From contig CP102611.1 of NCBI GenBank assembly GCA_041874755.1, positions 2,542,001 through 2,606,000 of the forward strand: DNA of 64,000 nucleotides, read 5' to 3'. The stretch comes from Chitinibacter sp. SCUT-21. GTDB lineage: Bacteria > Pseudomonadota > Gammaproteobacteria > Burkholderiales > Chitinibacteraceae. The notes under the pieces were generated by a model. The model made no database searches. It saw only the letters and a list, made by a program, of their open reading frames with translations, and had not been told where the DNA came from. Numbering within the stretch: the stretch's first letter is position 1; each line of letters opens with the position of its first letter. Both the position numbers and the translations under genes were made by a program. Shown here piece after piece: positions 46,513 through 55,357 of this stretch.

Positions 46513-48168
46513 ATGGTGTATGGCGAAGGCCAAGCTCGGTTCAAACAATGTGGCGCGGTTGTGTTGCTGCTAATGTTGATACTGACGGTGGGAGTGGCCT
46601 CGCTATTGCTTACGCGATTACCAACGCGAAATCTTGAACAACAGCGACGAGAACAAAGTGTAGTTGTGCTTGAAGCAGCACGCCAAGCGCTATTGGCGTG
46701 GTCATTAACGCGCGATGGCACGGGCGGCAGTGGCAATTGCTCTGGATCTACAGGCCGAGCCTGCGCACCGCTTGAGCTACCTTGCCCCGCCAATCCCAAT
46801 GAAACCGCGATCAATACCATTGGCACATCGATCACCAGCTGCAATAGCGCCAACAATCCTAGCTCACGCATTGGTTGGCTGCCGTGGAAAACGCTAGGCA
46901 TTCCAAAACTCGTTGATGCCTATGGCGAGCCGCTGTGGTATGCAGTGGATTATGGATTTGTTGTGCGCACGCAGGACACTGAAGCGCGCAAAATCAATAG
47001 CGATAGTCTGAGTATGTTGCAGTTGCTGCGCATTTCGCAAAATATTGCGGGAGATGGCGAAAATCCTGCTGCAATTATCATTGCTCCAGGCCCACCATTA
47101 GCGGGGCAAATTAGAACGACTCCATTGGCCGTCGCGCAATTTTTAGAGGCAAAGGGCAGCGCAAATAATGCGTTAGCAACCGGTCCATTTGTCAGTGCGC
47201 CACAAAGTGATGCGTTTAACGATTTAATGCGCGTCATTACTGGCCATGAGCTGATTGTGGCAGCGCAGCCGCGTTTGGGGGCGGTGATTGCTAATCAGTT
47301 AGCGCAGTATTGGCAGGCCTATCAAACAAGTAATCCAACCATGGCGCAGGCCAAACAATGGGGTACTGTGCCGCAAAAAGCCACAGCCGCTGCTGCGCCC
47401 GATTGTGCTCCTGCATGGAGTGCTAGCGTTAGCTATCAAGTCGGGGAGCTGGTTAGTGCTAGTTCTGCTGGTGGCGCTACTTGGCGAAACTATATGGCTC
47501 AGTCATCTTCTATTGGCGCCGCGCCACCAGACTACCCCGCTGTTTGGTTGGTCGCAGCGCTTTGTTCGGCACCCACACCCAGTGCTGAACCCAGTGTGAC
47601 TACAACCCCATCGCCTGTATCGAGCTCCACGCCTTATTCGGAAGATCATCCAGAGGTATACCCATATCCTGCTGATTTAGTCGGCGATGCTAAATGCCGC
47701 GATAATGTGATTTATTCAGCAAATGCGGGCTGTCGTAGTCAAAGTAATTTGTGCTGCGGCATCTTGCCACGTGCTATTGATGATTGGACAGGGCTGGGCA
47801 AATTAGCGATCCCTGCGGCCAGCCAGTTGCCAACATGGTTCCACCAAAATATCTGGCATCGTGCAGTGCTGTACGCCGTGCGGCAAGGCGCCAGCTGCAG
47901 TGGCATGTTTTATCTGGATGGCGTGGCTGAACCCAATATTGATGCGCTGTTTATCTTGCCCAGCGCACCACGTATCGCGCGCGCAGATAATTTAAAAACC
48001 GCAGCCGCGGCGAGCAGTGATTTAAGCCTGTATTTAGAAGATGCTGGTAATCAAAATAAATGGCTAAACCCCAATGATCGCCATTTTGTCAGCCCGAGTT
48101 GTGCGAGTAACGATCAGCTTTATATCTGCCAGCAAGGGGTCTGCACGGCAAGGGAGAAGGCATGTTAA
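46513..48168 (+). CDS. Pseudopilin-like protein with embedded CBM5/12-like module
   Basis: This is a 551-residue protein with one N-terminal membrane helix (residues 14-35, GAVVLLLMLILTVGVASLLL) after a short charged stretch. A standard prepilin site with Glu at position five is not present, so it resembles PilX/GspK-type minor components at best. A region shared with the next protein covers about 55-150 (ARQALLAW, LPCPANPNE, LPWKTLGIPKLVDAYG, YAV). Residues 298-351 look like a CBM5/12 carbohydrate-binding module: Trp, Tyr, Gly and Val in WSASVSYQVGELVS, then WRNYMAQSS, Pro-Pro and a final Trp. A Pro/Ser/Thr linker follows, then a Cys-rich C-terminal domain with eight or more Cys. It overlaps the next gene by 7 bases. 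Function is not known; surface or pilus display of a sugar-binding module is inferred. Confidence 0.75.
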   Translation: MVYGEGQARFKQCGAVVLLLMLILTVGVASLLLTRLPTRNLEQQRREQSVVVLEAARQALLAWSLTRDGTGGSGNCSGSTGRACAPLELPCPANPNETAINTIGTSITSCNSANNPSSRIGWLPWKTLGIPKLVDAYGEPLWYAVDYGFVVRTQDTEARKINSDSLSMLQLLRISQNIAGDGENPAAIIIAPGPPLAGQIRTTPLAVAQFLEAKGSANNALATGPFVSAPQSDAFNDLMRVITGHELIVAAQPRLGAVIANQLAQYWQAYQTSNPTMAQAKQWGTVPQKATAAAAPDCAPAWSASVSYQVGELVSASSAGGATWRNYMAQSSSIGAAPPDYPAVWLVAALCSAPTPSAEPSVTTTPSPVSSSTPYSEDHPEVYPYPADLVGDAKCRDNVIYSANAGCRSQSNLCCGILPRAIDDWTGLGKLAIPAASQLPTWFHQNIWHRAVLYAVRQGASCSGMFYLDGVAEPNIDALFILPSAPRIARADNLKTAAAASSDLSLYLEDAGNQNKWLNPNDRHFVSPSCASNDQLYICQQGVCTAREKAC

Positions 48169-48923
48169 GACATAAAAAATGGCCGCGACAAAGCGGTTTT
48201 TCCCTCGTAGAAATGGCGATTGTATTGCTGATCATTGGCATCTTGCTCGCATCCGGCTTGGGCGCGCTGACAGGGCAAATGGCGGCACAGCGCTATGCTG
48301 ATACGAAGAAAATGCTGGAGCAGGCCAATGAAGCATTGCTGGGCTTTGCGCTCGCCAATAATCACTTGCCTTGCCCGGCTGATCCCGCGCTACTGAATGC
48401 CGACGCCAACGCGGGGACTGAAGAACGCCAAAGCGCCGGCAGTGCCAACGCTTACCGCTGCGTACGCAGTTATGGCGATCTACCTTGGCGAGATTTAGGT
48501 CTGCCCGAGCTGGACTCATGGGGGCGTCGCCTCAAATACGCCGTGGTCACCAATCCCACCGGTGGAACCGCCAGCTACGCCGGAGATTTTGCCGGATCAA
48601 ACCCTACAGCAGGCACCACGTGCGGCCTGCCGACCAATAAACCCTGCTTCACACTCCAAAGCACCGCCAACCTCACCATTCGCTCTGCTACTCGCCGCGA
48701 CGGAGTGGCGGTGACCTCGCGCGTGCTAGTGAGCAATGCAGTGGTGGTGGTTTTTTCGGAAGGGGAAAAAGGCGCTCTTGGCACGACAGACGAAAACGAA
48801 AACAGGAATGGAGATATTAACTTCCGAGCCGATGCCCCAGTTACTGAATTTGATGACTTGATAATCTGGCTTCACAGTAATCAATTGCGCTATCAACTCA
48901 CCCAGGCCCGAAAATTACCATAG
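48162..48923 (+). CDS. Type IV pilin-like/pseudopilin protein
   Basis: This 253-residue protein carries a clear class III signal for prepilin peptidase: a charged leader ending in QSG, then FSLVEMAIVLLIIGILL with the conserved Glu at position five of the mature form. The rest is a globular domain with NNHLPCPADPALL, SYGDLPWRDLGLPELDSWG, and a YAVV strand, plus several Cys. These match the corresponding parts of the preceding protein, so the two are related pilus or type II secretion pseudopilins. The start ATG is seven bases before the stop of the upstream gene, so translation is probably coupled. Which pilus or secretion machine it joins cannot be told here; no assembly genes are adjacent. 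Confidence 0.85.
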   Translation: MLRHKKWPRQSGFSLVEMAIVLLIIGILLASGLGALTGQMAAQRYADTKKMLEQANEALLGFALANNHLPCPADPALLNADANAGTEERQSAGSANAYRCVRSYGDLPWRDLGLPELDSWGRRLKYAVVTNPTGGTASYAGDFAGSNPTAGTTCGLPTNKPCFTLQSTANLTIRSATRRDGVAVTSRVLVSNAVVVVFSEGEKGALGTTDENENRNGDINFRADAPVTEFDDLIIWLHSNQLRYQLTQARKLP

Positions 48924-49029
48924 TGCGTGCTTTTCTGTGGGGGGAAACACAAAAAGCGCATTAGGACTAGCGTCTTCATATGTGCTCTAGTAGGCTTTGC
49001 TAATTCGGGATCAAGCGTAGGATTGGCAG

Positions 49030-50340
49030 ATGAACAAGGCACTTACAGAGCTAGACGTCCGTTTAGCAAATCGAACCGTGGTAGTTGGCATATATGGCTT
49101 GGGTTATGTTGGGTTGCCGTTAGCATTAAGATTTGCCGAGGTGGGTGTTAAGGTTATTGGTTTTGATATTGATCAAAACAAAGTGGAACTGATTGGCCGG
49201 GGGCAAAGTTACATTGAGCGGATCACTCCGTTGGAAATTACTGCTGCACAAAAGCATGGACTGGAAGCCACAACCGACTTTAGCCGCACTGTAGAAGCCG
49301 ATGCGTTGATAATTTGTGTGCCAACCCCGTTGGATCGTCATCATGCCCCTGATCTAAGTTATGTAACCGATACAGTTGACGCGCTATTGCCTTTTTTTCG
49401 AGATGGGCAGCTATTGAGCTTGGAAAGCACCACCTACCCAGGGACTACAGAAGAGGTGTTAGCCCCAAGATTGTTGGCAAGGGGGTTCACCCCAGGCGTA
49501 AATTGCGCACTGCTGTTTTCCCCTGAGCGCGAAGACCCAGGGAATCCAAATTTCACGACTAAAGATATTCCAAAGGTTGTGGGAGGCATGACGCCAGCCT
49601 GCCTTGAGTTGGGTAAAAAATTATATTCCCTTGCAATTGATCAGGTGGTGCCTGTGAGTAGCCCACGCGTCGCAGAAATGAGTAAATTGCTGGAAAATAT
49701 CCATCGAGCTGTAAATATCGGTCTTGTAAATGAAATGAAAATTGTGGCGGATAAGATGGGTATTGATATTTTTGAAGTAATCCGCGCGGCAGCCACCAAA
49801 CCATTTGGCTTTGTTCCATATTACCCAGGACCAGGGTTGGGCGGGCATTGCATCCCGATTGACCCATTCTATCTTACGTGGAAAGCAAAAGAATATGGTG
49901 TGAATACACGATTTATCGAGCTAGCAGGTGAAGTTAATCACTATATGCCTAAATATGTCGTTGAGAAAATAACCGAGGCGTTGAATAATCGAGGTAAGGC
50001 GCTTAAAAACAGCAAAATACTAATTTTGGGCATTGCATATAAAAAAAATATCGATGACACGAGGGAATCTCCTTCCATCGAGATAATGGATCTTTTGGTG
50101 CAACGAGGCTGCTTCATTGCGTATTCTGACCCACATGTATCTTCATTTCCAATTAAGCGAGATTACCGATTTGATTTACAGTCAGTACCGATTAATGAAG
50201 CATCTCTCAATGATTTTGACTGTGTAGTACTGGCAACAGATCATGATGCATTCGAGTACGAATTAATAATGAATCAAGCAAGGCTAATTATTGATTGTCG
50301 TGGTCGATTCGTTAAAGGTATCAATGTTGTTGCTGCGTGA
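49030..50340 (+). CDS. Nucleotide sugar dehydrogenase (UDP-GlcNAc or UDP-glucose 6-dehydrogenase type)
   Basis: This enzyme oxidises C6 of a UDP-sugar to a uronic acid in two NAD-dependent steps. It belongs to the WbpA/WbpO/TviB branch by overall layout (436 residues). The NAD site is [19 protein letters not shown], the signature CVPTPLD follows, and [10 protein letters not shown] is typical of the UDP-HexNAc branch. The catalytic Cys lies in [14 protein letters not shown], and [13 protein letters not shown] near the C-terminus is conserved. UDP-GlcNAc is the likelier substrate, but this needs biochemical proof. It opens the glycan cluster; the 106 bases upstream may hold a promoter. A glycosyltransferase follows 148 bases later. 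Confidence 0.9.
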   Translation: MNKALTELDVRLANRTVVVGIYGLGYVGLPLALRFAEVGVKVIGFDIDQNKVELIGRGQSYIERITPLEITAAQKHGLEATTDFSRTVEADALIICVPTPLDRHHAPDLSYVTDTVDALLPFFRDGQLLSLESTTYPGTTEEVLAPRLLARGFTPGVNCALLFSPEREDPGNPNFTTKDIPKVVGGMTPACLELGKKLYSLAIDQVVPVSSPRVAEMSKLLENIHRAVNIGLVNEMKIVADKMGIDIFEVIRAAATKPFGFVPYYPGPGLGGHCIPIDPFYLTWKAKEYGVNTRFIELAGEVNHYMPKYVVEKITEALNNRGKALKNSKILILGIAYKKNIDDTRESPSIEIMDLLVQRGCFIAYSDPHVSSFPIKRDYRFDLQSVPINEASLNDFDCVVLATDHDAFEYELIMNQARLIIDCRGRFVKGINVVAA

Positions 50341-50366
50341 ATAAGAGTCAGCTAAAGGTGTCATTG

Positions 50367-50386
50367 ATGCATGCGCTGCATTTTTT
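50367..50386 (+). terminator. Weak hairpin and T-run after the sugar dehydrogenase gene
   Basis: ATGCA and TGCAT pair around TGCGC and are followed by TTTTT. The stem is only five base pairs, so this is at most a weak terminator. Confidence 0.3.
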
Positions 50387-50488
50387 GCCCAGCTTTAAGT
50401 CTTGGGACATGATTAAATTGGCCTACTAGGCTCTCCCAGTCTTGGCTGGCTTCAGTTCGAAATTTAAATTGATTTTGAGTGACTATAC

Positions 50489-51640
50489 ATGCTGTCTACT
50501 CGCCCTCGTATTTTACACATGACCCGTAATTTGCCTCCGCTTGTTGGTGGTATGGAGCGATTGAACTGGCATATTGCTGATGAATTAGCCAATTATGCTG
50601 ATGTTCATGTCATGGGGCCTGATGGGTCTTACAATTCAAAGCCTAAGCAAGTCCAGTTGTCGGAGATTTCATTACGACCACTATGGAAGTTTTTATTGCT
50701 TGCGAAGATATATGGGGTTTTTCTTGCTAAAAAATTTAAGCCAGATATTGTTCTAGCTGGAAGTGGGTTGATGGCTCCTGCAGCATTGTTCGCCGCTCGC
50801 ATTACCGGCGCTCGTGCATGTGTCTATGTCCATGGATTAGATGTCGCTGTTATGCATCCAATTTATCGCGCCCTATGGCACCCGGCTATTCGCCACATGG
50901 ATGCGGTGATTGCCAATAGCTTGCCTACAGCCGAACTAGCTCAAGAGATTGGTGTTAACCCAAAGAAAATCAATATCGTGCATCCAGGCGTAGATATTCC
51001 GAAATCACGGCAAGCCATGGCAGCATTGCAGGCTTTTCGACTACAGCATGGTTTGGGAAACGCTCGAATTTTATTGTCAATTGGACGTCTAACCACTAGA
51101 AAAGGGTTGCGTGAGTTCGTGTTGGAGGCATTGCCTGCAATTGTCAAGGTGGAGCCACATACCTTGCTAGTTGTAATTGGTGATGCCCCAAGTGATGCTT
51201 TGCGTGCAGGGGCACAGTCTCGCGAAAGTATTCAAGCAGCTGCTGCTACAGTTGGTGTGAGTCAGAATTTGCGTTTCTTGGGCGTTGTTACCGACCCGAT
51301 AGAATTGGCGCTTGCCTATGAAAGTGCTGAATTGCATGTATTCCCAGTGCGCACACTTCCCGGTGACCCTGAGGGTTTTGGAATGGTTGCGATCGAAGCG
51401 GCAGCTCACGGTTTGCCAACTGTTGCATTTGCTTCAGGAGGGGTTATTGAGGCTGTTGCCAATGAACGTTCCGGTGTTCTGGTACCCCCTGGAGATTATC
51501 CCGCATTTGCTCAGGCTGTTTTAAACGTACTCGCTGCAGATAAGGCAGTATTTTCTCGCTCAGCTTCTGATTTCGCTAAGGAGTTTGCCTGGCCTGAATT
51601 TGGTAGTAAGCTATTTCCGTTGTTGCAAAATCAAATCTAA
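50489..51640 (+). CDS. Glycosyltransferase family 4
   Basis: This is a GT-B fold retaining glycosyltransferase of family 4 that probably adds a sugar to a lipid-linked glycan at the inner face of the membrane. The N-terminal domain has the acceptor loop PPLVGGMERLNWHIADELA and LAGSGLMAPAALFAARI. The C-terminal domain has LLSIGRLTTRKGLREFVLEA and the donor-binding PEGFGMVAIEAAAHGLPTV with the E-x7-E pattern, followed by FASGGVIEAV. It is similar in layout to mannosyltransferases such as PimB, but the sugar is not predictable. The ATG at 50489 begins the first strand. A 540-base gap follows. Confidence 0.9.
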   Translation: MLSTRPRILHMTRNLPPLVGGMERLNWHIADELANYADVHVMGPDGSYNSKPKQVQLSEISLRPLWKFLLLAKIYGVFLAKKFKPDIVLAGSGLMAPAALFAARITGARACVYVHGLDVAVMHPIYRALWHPAIRHMDAVIANSLPTAELAQEIGVNPKKINIVHPGVDIPKSRQAMAALQAFRLQHGLGNARILLSIGRLTTRKGLREFVLEALPAIVKVEPHTLLVVIGDAPSDALRAGAQSRESIQAAAATVGVSQNLRFLGVVTDPIELALAYESAELHVFPVRTLPGDPEGFGMVAIEAAAHGLPTVAFASGGVIEAVANERSGVLVPPGDYPAFAQAVLNVLAADKAVFSRSASDFAKEFAWPEFGSKLFPLLQNQI

Positions 51641-51686
51641 ATTAGCATTTGCAACAAGTTTCTTTTCTTGTTGATTGTGACAATCA

Positions 51687-51788
51687 ACTAACCTTTTGGA
51701 AAGAATGGTCATTTTTAGGATTTAAAAACCACGTGCAGATCAATGGTTTACATTTCCAATAAATGAAGCTACTTTCTAAAAGATTAGT
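51687..51788 (+). repeat. Palindromic repeat element, copy 1
   Basis: The element starts with ACTAACCTTTT and ends with AAAAGATTAGT, so its ends are inverted repeats with one mismatch. An inner hairpin CATTT-CCAAT-AAATG lies at 51751-51765. Blocks such as GTCATTTTTA, AGATC, ATGAA-CTAC and GATTAGTA are shared in order with copy 2. It resembles a MITE or REP-like element, or a structured RNA. Confidence 0.7.
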
Positions 51789-51974
51789 AAGCCAAACTTT
51801 GAGCCCGTGTGGCTATAGAACGCTCATCATGAAGCTTGAACGCGCACTGGTGTCTCAGCTGGCTGGGCTATAGCTTACGGACTCAAGCTGAATGAGAAGT
51901 GCGAGGAAAACTATATTGAATTCGAAACCAATCACTTGCACGATAGAATTAGTATCCCTCCTTGAGATAAGGTT

Positions 51975-52075
51975 ACTAACCTTTTGACAAGCAGAGTCAT
52001 TTTTATTGAGAAAGGTCCCTTGTAGATCGGGGGACTACATTTTAGAAAAATGAATCTACTTTTGCAGAGATTAGT
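51975..52075 (+). repeat. Palindromic repeat element, copy 2
   Basis: This copy lies in the same orientation as copy 1, 288 bases downstream. Ends are ACTAACCTTTT and AGATTAGT. Inside, GTAGAT/ATCTAC (52022-52027 and 52054-52059) enclose CATTTT/AAAATG (52038-52043 and 52047-52052), forming nested stems. Copies differ at many loop bases but both keep the inner stem, which suggests that the fold matters. Confidence 0.7.
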
Positions 52076-52180
52076 ACGTTGTCTAATTTTTCTGAATTTG
52101 AATGCGCTAAAAAAGTTAAACACACTCGACGTTAAAGTTCTGACGTTTGCATTGAAAAATTGTTCAAAGGGTCATAGAGC

Positions 52181-53173
52181 ATGAAGATCTCTCAATTTAG
52201 CGGGAAAAAAGTTTTAATTACTGGTGGTCTTGGTTTTATTGGCTCGAGTCTGGCTATGAGGCTTGTTGAGTTGGGAGCGGAAGTTTTACTGGTAGATAGT
52301 CTTATACCCGAATATGGTGGCAATTTATGGAATGTTGAATCGGTTAAAAATAATTTGCGAATTAATATCTCTGATGTACGCGATCCACATTCTTTGAAGT
52401 ATTTAATAAAGGGGCAGGATTATTTGTTTAACTTGGCTGGTCAAACTAGTCATGTTGACTCAATGCAGAATCCTTTTATAGATCTCGATATAAATGCACA
52501 CTCTCAGCTTTCAATACTAGAGGCGTGTCGACAACATAATCCAGATGTTAAAGTTGTTTTTGCTAGCACAAGGCAGTTATATGGAGCCCCAAAATATTTA
52601 CCCGTGGATGAAAACCATCCACTTCACCCTGTTGATGTAAATGGGATTAATAAAATGGCTGGTGAAGGATATCACCTGCTATACAATCAGATCTATGGCA
52701 TACGTTCTGTAATATTGCGATTAACGAATACATACGGTCCTAGAATGCGTGTTAAAGATGCTCGACAAACTTTTTTAGGAATATGGATTAAGAAGATACT
52801 ATGTGGCGAGGCATTCCAAGTTTTTGGCGATGGATTGCAATTGCGTGATTTTAACTATGTAGATGATGTGACTGATGCTATGTTACTCTCCGCCTTGTCA
52901 GAAGATGCGAATGGACAAATTTTTAATCTTGGCGATTCAAATCCCGTAAATCTTATCGCGTTAGCAGAATGTCTTTGTCGCTTAGAGCCTGCCGGTCGTT
53001 TTGAATTAATACCATTTCCACCGGAAAGAAAGGCAATTGATATTGGTGATTATTATGCAAATTACCAGCTCATTCAGCATAAGTTAGGCTGGGAGCCACA
53101 ATGCCATCTAGAAGAAGGCTTGAATAAGACGCTGAATTTTTATCGTGAATTTGGTCTTCATTATTGGGATTAA
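52181..53173 (+). CDS. Extended SDR family NAD-dependent epimerase/dehydratase, catalytic Tyr replaced
   Basis: This is a nucleotide-sugar modifying enzyme of the extended short-chain dehydrogenase fold. The NAD site is intact (VLITGGLGFIGSSLA), as are the NLAGQTSHVDS loop and ASTRQLYG strand. At the catalytic site, however, the sequence reads VNGINKMAGEG: the Lys is there but the Tyr of the YxxxK motif is Asn. Some SDR proteins of surface polysaccharide clusters have this variant, so it may be a true subfamily rather than a broken gene. The rest, such as LRLTNTYGPRM and GDGLQLRDFNYVDDV, looks normal, and the 330-residue length fits. Its end is five bases from the following aminotransferase start. 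The reaction is not predictable. Confidence 0.88.
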   Translation: MKISQFSGKKVLITGGLGFIGSSLAMRLVELGAEVLLVDSLIPEYGGNLWNVESVKNNLRINISDVRDPHSLKYLIKGQDYLFNLAGQTSHVDSMQNPFIDLDINAHSQLSILEACRQHNPDVKVVFASTRQLYGAPKYLPVDENHPLHPVDVNGINKMAGEGYHLLYNQIYGIRSVILRLTNTYGPRMRVKDARQTFLGIWIKKILCGEAFQVFGDGLQLRDFNYVDDVTDAMLLSALSEDANGQIFNLGDSNPVNLIALAECLCRLEPAGRFELIPFPPERKAIDIGDYYANYQLIQHKLGWEPQCHLEEGLNKTLNFYREFGLHYWD

Positions 53174-53178
53174 CTTTT

Positions 53179-54273
53179 ATGAATATGATTCCTGTTGCCA
53201 ATCCACAAGCTCAGGTGAGTGCTCTACGTACCGAAATTGATAAGGCAATATCAAAATTTTTATCAGGTAATGTCTACATTTTGGGATCTGAGGTATCTGC
53301 TTTCGAGCAGGAGTTTGCTTCATACCTTGGGGCATTATTTGCTTGTGGGGTCGCGAATGGAACTGATGCAATTCGTCTTGCATTAATGGCGGTTGGCGTA
53401 CAAGCCGGAGATGAAGTGATCACTGTTTCTCATTCAGCAGTAGCAACAGTAGCTGCGATTGTAGAAGTTGGCGCTGTTCCGGTTATGGTGGACATAGATC
53501 CGCAAACCTATTGTATTGATATTGCTGCAATTAGGTCTGCTATTACGCCAAAAACACGAGCAATTGTTCCGGTGCATATTTATGGGCATCCTGCAGATAT
53601 GCTTTCTATTATGCAGTTAGCGAAAGAATTCAATTTAAAAGTTGTGGAAGATTGTGCTCAGGCACATGGTGCATCAATACTTGGAAAGAAAATTGGCACT
53701 TTTGGTGATGCTGCGGCATTTAGTTTTTATCCCACTAAAAATTTGGGGGCTCTGGGTGATGGTGGTGCTGTTGTGTGCCAAGATCCAATTATCAACGAGC
53801 GTGTAAAAAATTTAAGACAGTACGGTTGGAAAACCCGTTATATCAGCGATTGTCATGGGATTAATTCTCGTCTTGATGAAATACAAGCTGCAATATTAAG
53901 GGTGAAATTGAAGTATTTAGAAACTGGTAATCAGCGGCGTAGGGAAATCGGAGCTCAATATTCTGCTGCGTTAAGCAATAGTGGTGTCATTGCTCCCTAT
54001 ACTTGTGAAGGCGTAAAGCATGCAATGCATTTATATGTAGTACAAAGCAAAAATCGTGATGCATTATCTGTCTATCTAAGAGAGGAAGGTATTGCTACGG
54101 CGCTTCATTATCCAGCGGCAATTCATCAGCAGGCGGCATATCGCATTGAAGCATCGTTAGTGCAAACGGAGTCCATATATAAAAATATATTGAGTCTTCC
54201 TATGTTTCCTGAGTTGAGTGAAGCGCAAGTCGAATATATCTGTCAGGTATTGCGGGTTTGGGATAAGGACTGA
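53179..54273 (+). CDS. DegT/DnrJ/EryC1/StrS family sugar aminotransferase
   Basis: This is a PLP-dependent aminotransferase that makes an amino sugar from a keto nucleotide sugar, using Glu or Gln as amine donor. Family marks are FEQEFASYLG, CGVANGTDAIRLALMA, VIPVHIYGH-like AIVPVHIYGHPADM, VVEDCAQAHGA, and the PLP-binding Lys in SFYPTKNLGALGDGG. The late HLYVVQ and ALHYPAAIHQQAAY are also typical. It is 364 residues from the ATG at 53179; the frame's TTG at 53164 overlaps the SDR gene and is not needed. It may act on a product made by the dehydrogenase or SDR protein nearby. It is the last plus-strand gene and faces the minus-strand glycan genes. Confidence 0.93.
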   Translation: MNMIPVANPQAQVSALRTEIDKAISKFLSGNVYILGSEVSAFEQEFASYLGALFACGVANGTDAIRLALMAVGVQAGDEVITVSHSAVATVAAIVEVGAVPVMVDIDPQTYCIDIAAIRSAITPKTRAIVPVHIYGHPADMLSIMQLAKEFNLKVVEDCAQAHGASILGKKIGTFGDAAAFSFYPTKNLGALGDGGAVVCQDPIINERVKNLRQYGWKTRYISDCHGINSRLDEIQAAILRVKLKYLETGNQRRREIGAQYSAALSNSGVIAPYTCEGVKHAMHLYVVQSKNRDALSVYLREEGIATALHYPAAIHQQAAYRIEASLVQTESIYKNILSLPMFPELSEAQVEYICQVLRVWDKD

Positions 54274-54295
54274 AGTTATCTAGAAGGAAAGCTGC

Positions 54296-55357
54296 TCATT
54301 CAAGATGCTTTGAACTAATTAGTATGTAGAAAGATTGAGCAATATCCCGCCATGTTTGAGTTTTACAGGTATATGAGTAATGGTTTTCTAATGAATCAAT
54401 TATTTTTTGATTGGCATTTTTATCATCGTTTAAATCTAGTAGCAACGATTGCTGATCGTTGAGAATCCATTCAATCGACTTTGTTCTAGAGCACAAAATT
54501 CGCCGATTACAACTAAGAGCTTCATATATTTTAACAGGAGATGCATAGCTACCAAAAGAATCTTCTTTGTTAAGACAAAGAACTATATTGCATGCATTAA
54601 TTAATTGCGGGATTTTCTCTGAAGCAATGTAGCCTAAATTGGTAATTTTTGCATGTGTGGTTAATTGACGGTCTAATTTTCGTCCGCTTATAAATATTTG
54701 AATATCGTTTCGATCTATGATGTGATCTGCAAGTTTTAATAAAAAAGGTTGATTTCTGTGCTTGTCAATAGACCCAAAGTGTCCAATTATTTTTATTGAA
54801 GGGTCAATATTAAAGTGGTGTCGACATTTTTTTAGGTCTAGTGGTACAAAGTTTGGATCAGCTGCCATTGGAATTACTTTCGACAATCCAGTGAAACTTG
54901 AATTTTTCAGTAAAAGGTTAAGCAGTGGAGTCGAAGAAGCTGTTAAATAATCTGCTTGGTGGCATGCCTTGCGCCATGCATAATGCAAAGGTTTGAAATA
55001 AGGAGTATAGGATTCGTAGTTGTCATATGCATCAATGAGTAGTTTACACTTGGCTTCTTTTGCGATTGAGGCAGCTAAAATGCCAATCCATGAGTCAGAA
55101 AAACTAACAATTATGTCGATTTTTTTATTTCTTACGATGTCAAGCAAATTTTTTTTTAAATGCAAATTAGGGCGGAACACATAATGACTATTATGTTTTA
55201 AACTATTACTCTGCATCGATATATCGATATATACATTAGTGACTTGTGCGGATGTTTCGTTTTGGATAAAGTCTGGAATGTAGTGAAACCTACCATATGG
55301 CGAGTTGACAAGATCTCTGCCTTGAGTGTAACGCTTGCAAAGAAATAGAATATTCAT
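54296..55357 (-). CDS. Glycosyltransferase, GT-B fold
   Basis: This 353-residue protein is a GT-B type glycosyltransferase (GT1/GT4-like). Recognised by the N-terminal NILFLCKRYTQGRD, a middle segment LLIDAYDNYESYTPYFKPLHYAWRKACHQADYL read in parts as IDAYDN and YAWRKACHQAD, and the C-terminal donor domain with GHFGSIDKHRNQPFLL and FGSYASPVKIYEALSC, in which the Glu of the donor motif is present. The N-terminal domain resembles nucleotide-binding folds, and no membrane segment is seen. Its acceptor and sugar are unknown. It is the last gene of the minus-strand glycan run and overlaps its upstream neighbour by four bases (ATGA type). Base composition is AT-rich like the rest of the run. Confidence 0.82.
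   Translation of the reverse strand: MNILFLCKRYTQGRDLVNSPYGRFHYIPDFIQNETSAQVTNVYIDISMQSNSLKHNSHYVFRPNLHLKKNLLDIVRNKKIDIIVSFSDSWIGILAASIAKEAKCKLLIDAYDNYESYTPYFKPLHYAWRKACHQADYLTASSTPLLNLLLKNSSFTGLSKVIPMAADPNFVPLDLKKCRHHFNIDPSIKIIGHFGSIDKHRNQPFLLKLADHIIDRNDIQIFISGRKLDRQLTTHAKITNLGYIASEKIPQLINACNIVLCLNKEDSFGSYASPVKIYEALSCNRRILCSRTKSIEWILNDQQSLLLDLNDDKNANQKIIDSLENHYSYTCKTQTWRDIAQSFYILISSKHLE

Larger units (their letters stand above)
51641..52180 (+). other. 540-base gap with two copies of a palindromic element
   Basis: No credible reading frame was found in this AT-rich gap. It holds two related about 100-base elements (51687-51788 and 51975-52075), listed separately. The 186 bases between them have no recognisable content. 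The 105 bases after the second copy would hold the promoter and leader of the SDR gene. Confidence 0.7.

Noticed and set aside
51792..51974. Possible transposase remnant between the two palindromic elements
   Set aside because: No frame gives a recognisable transposase motif, and no terminal repeats tie this segment to the elements.
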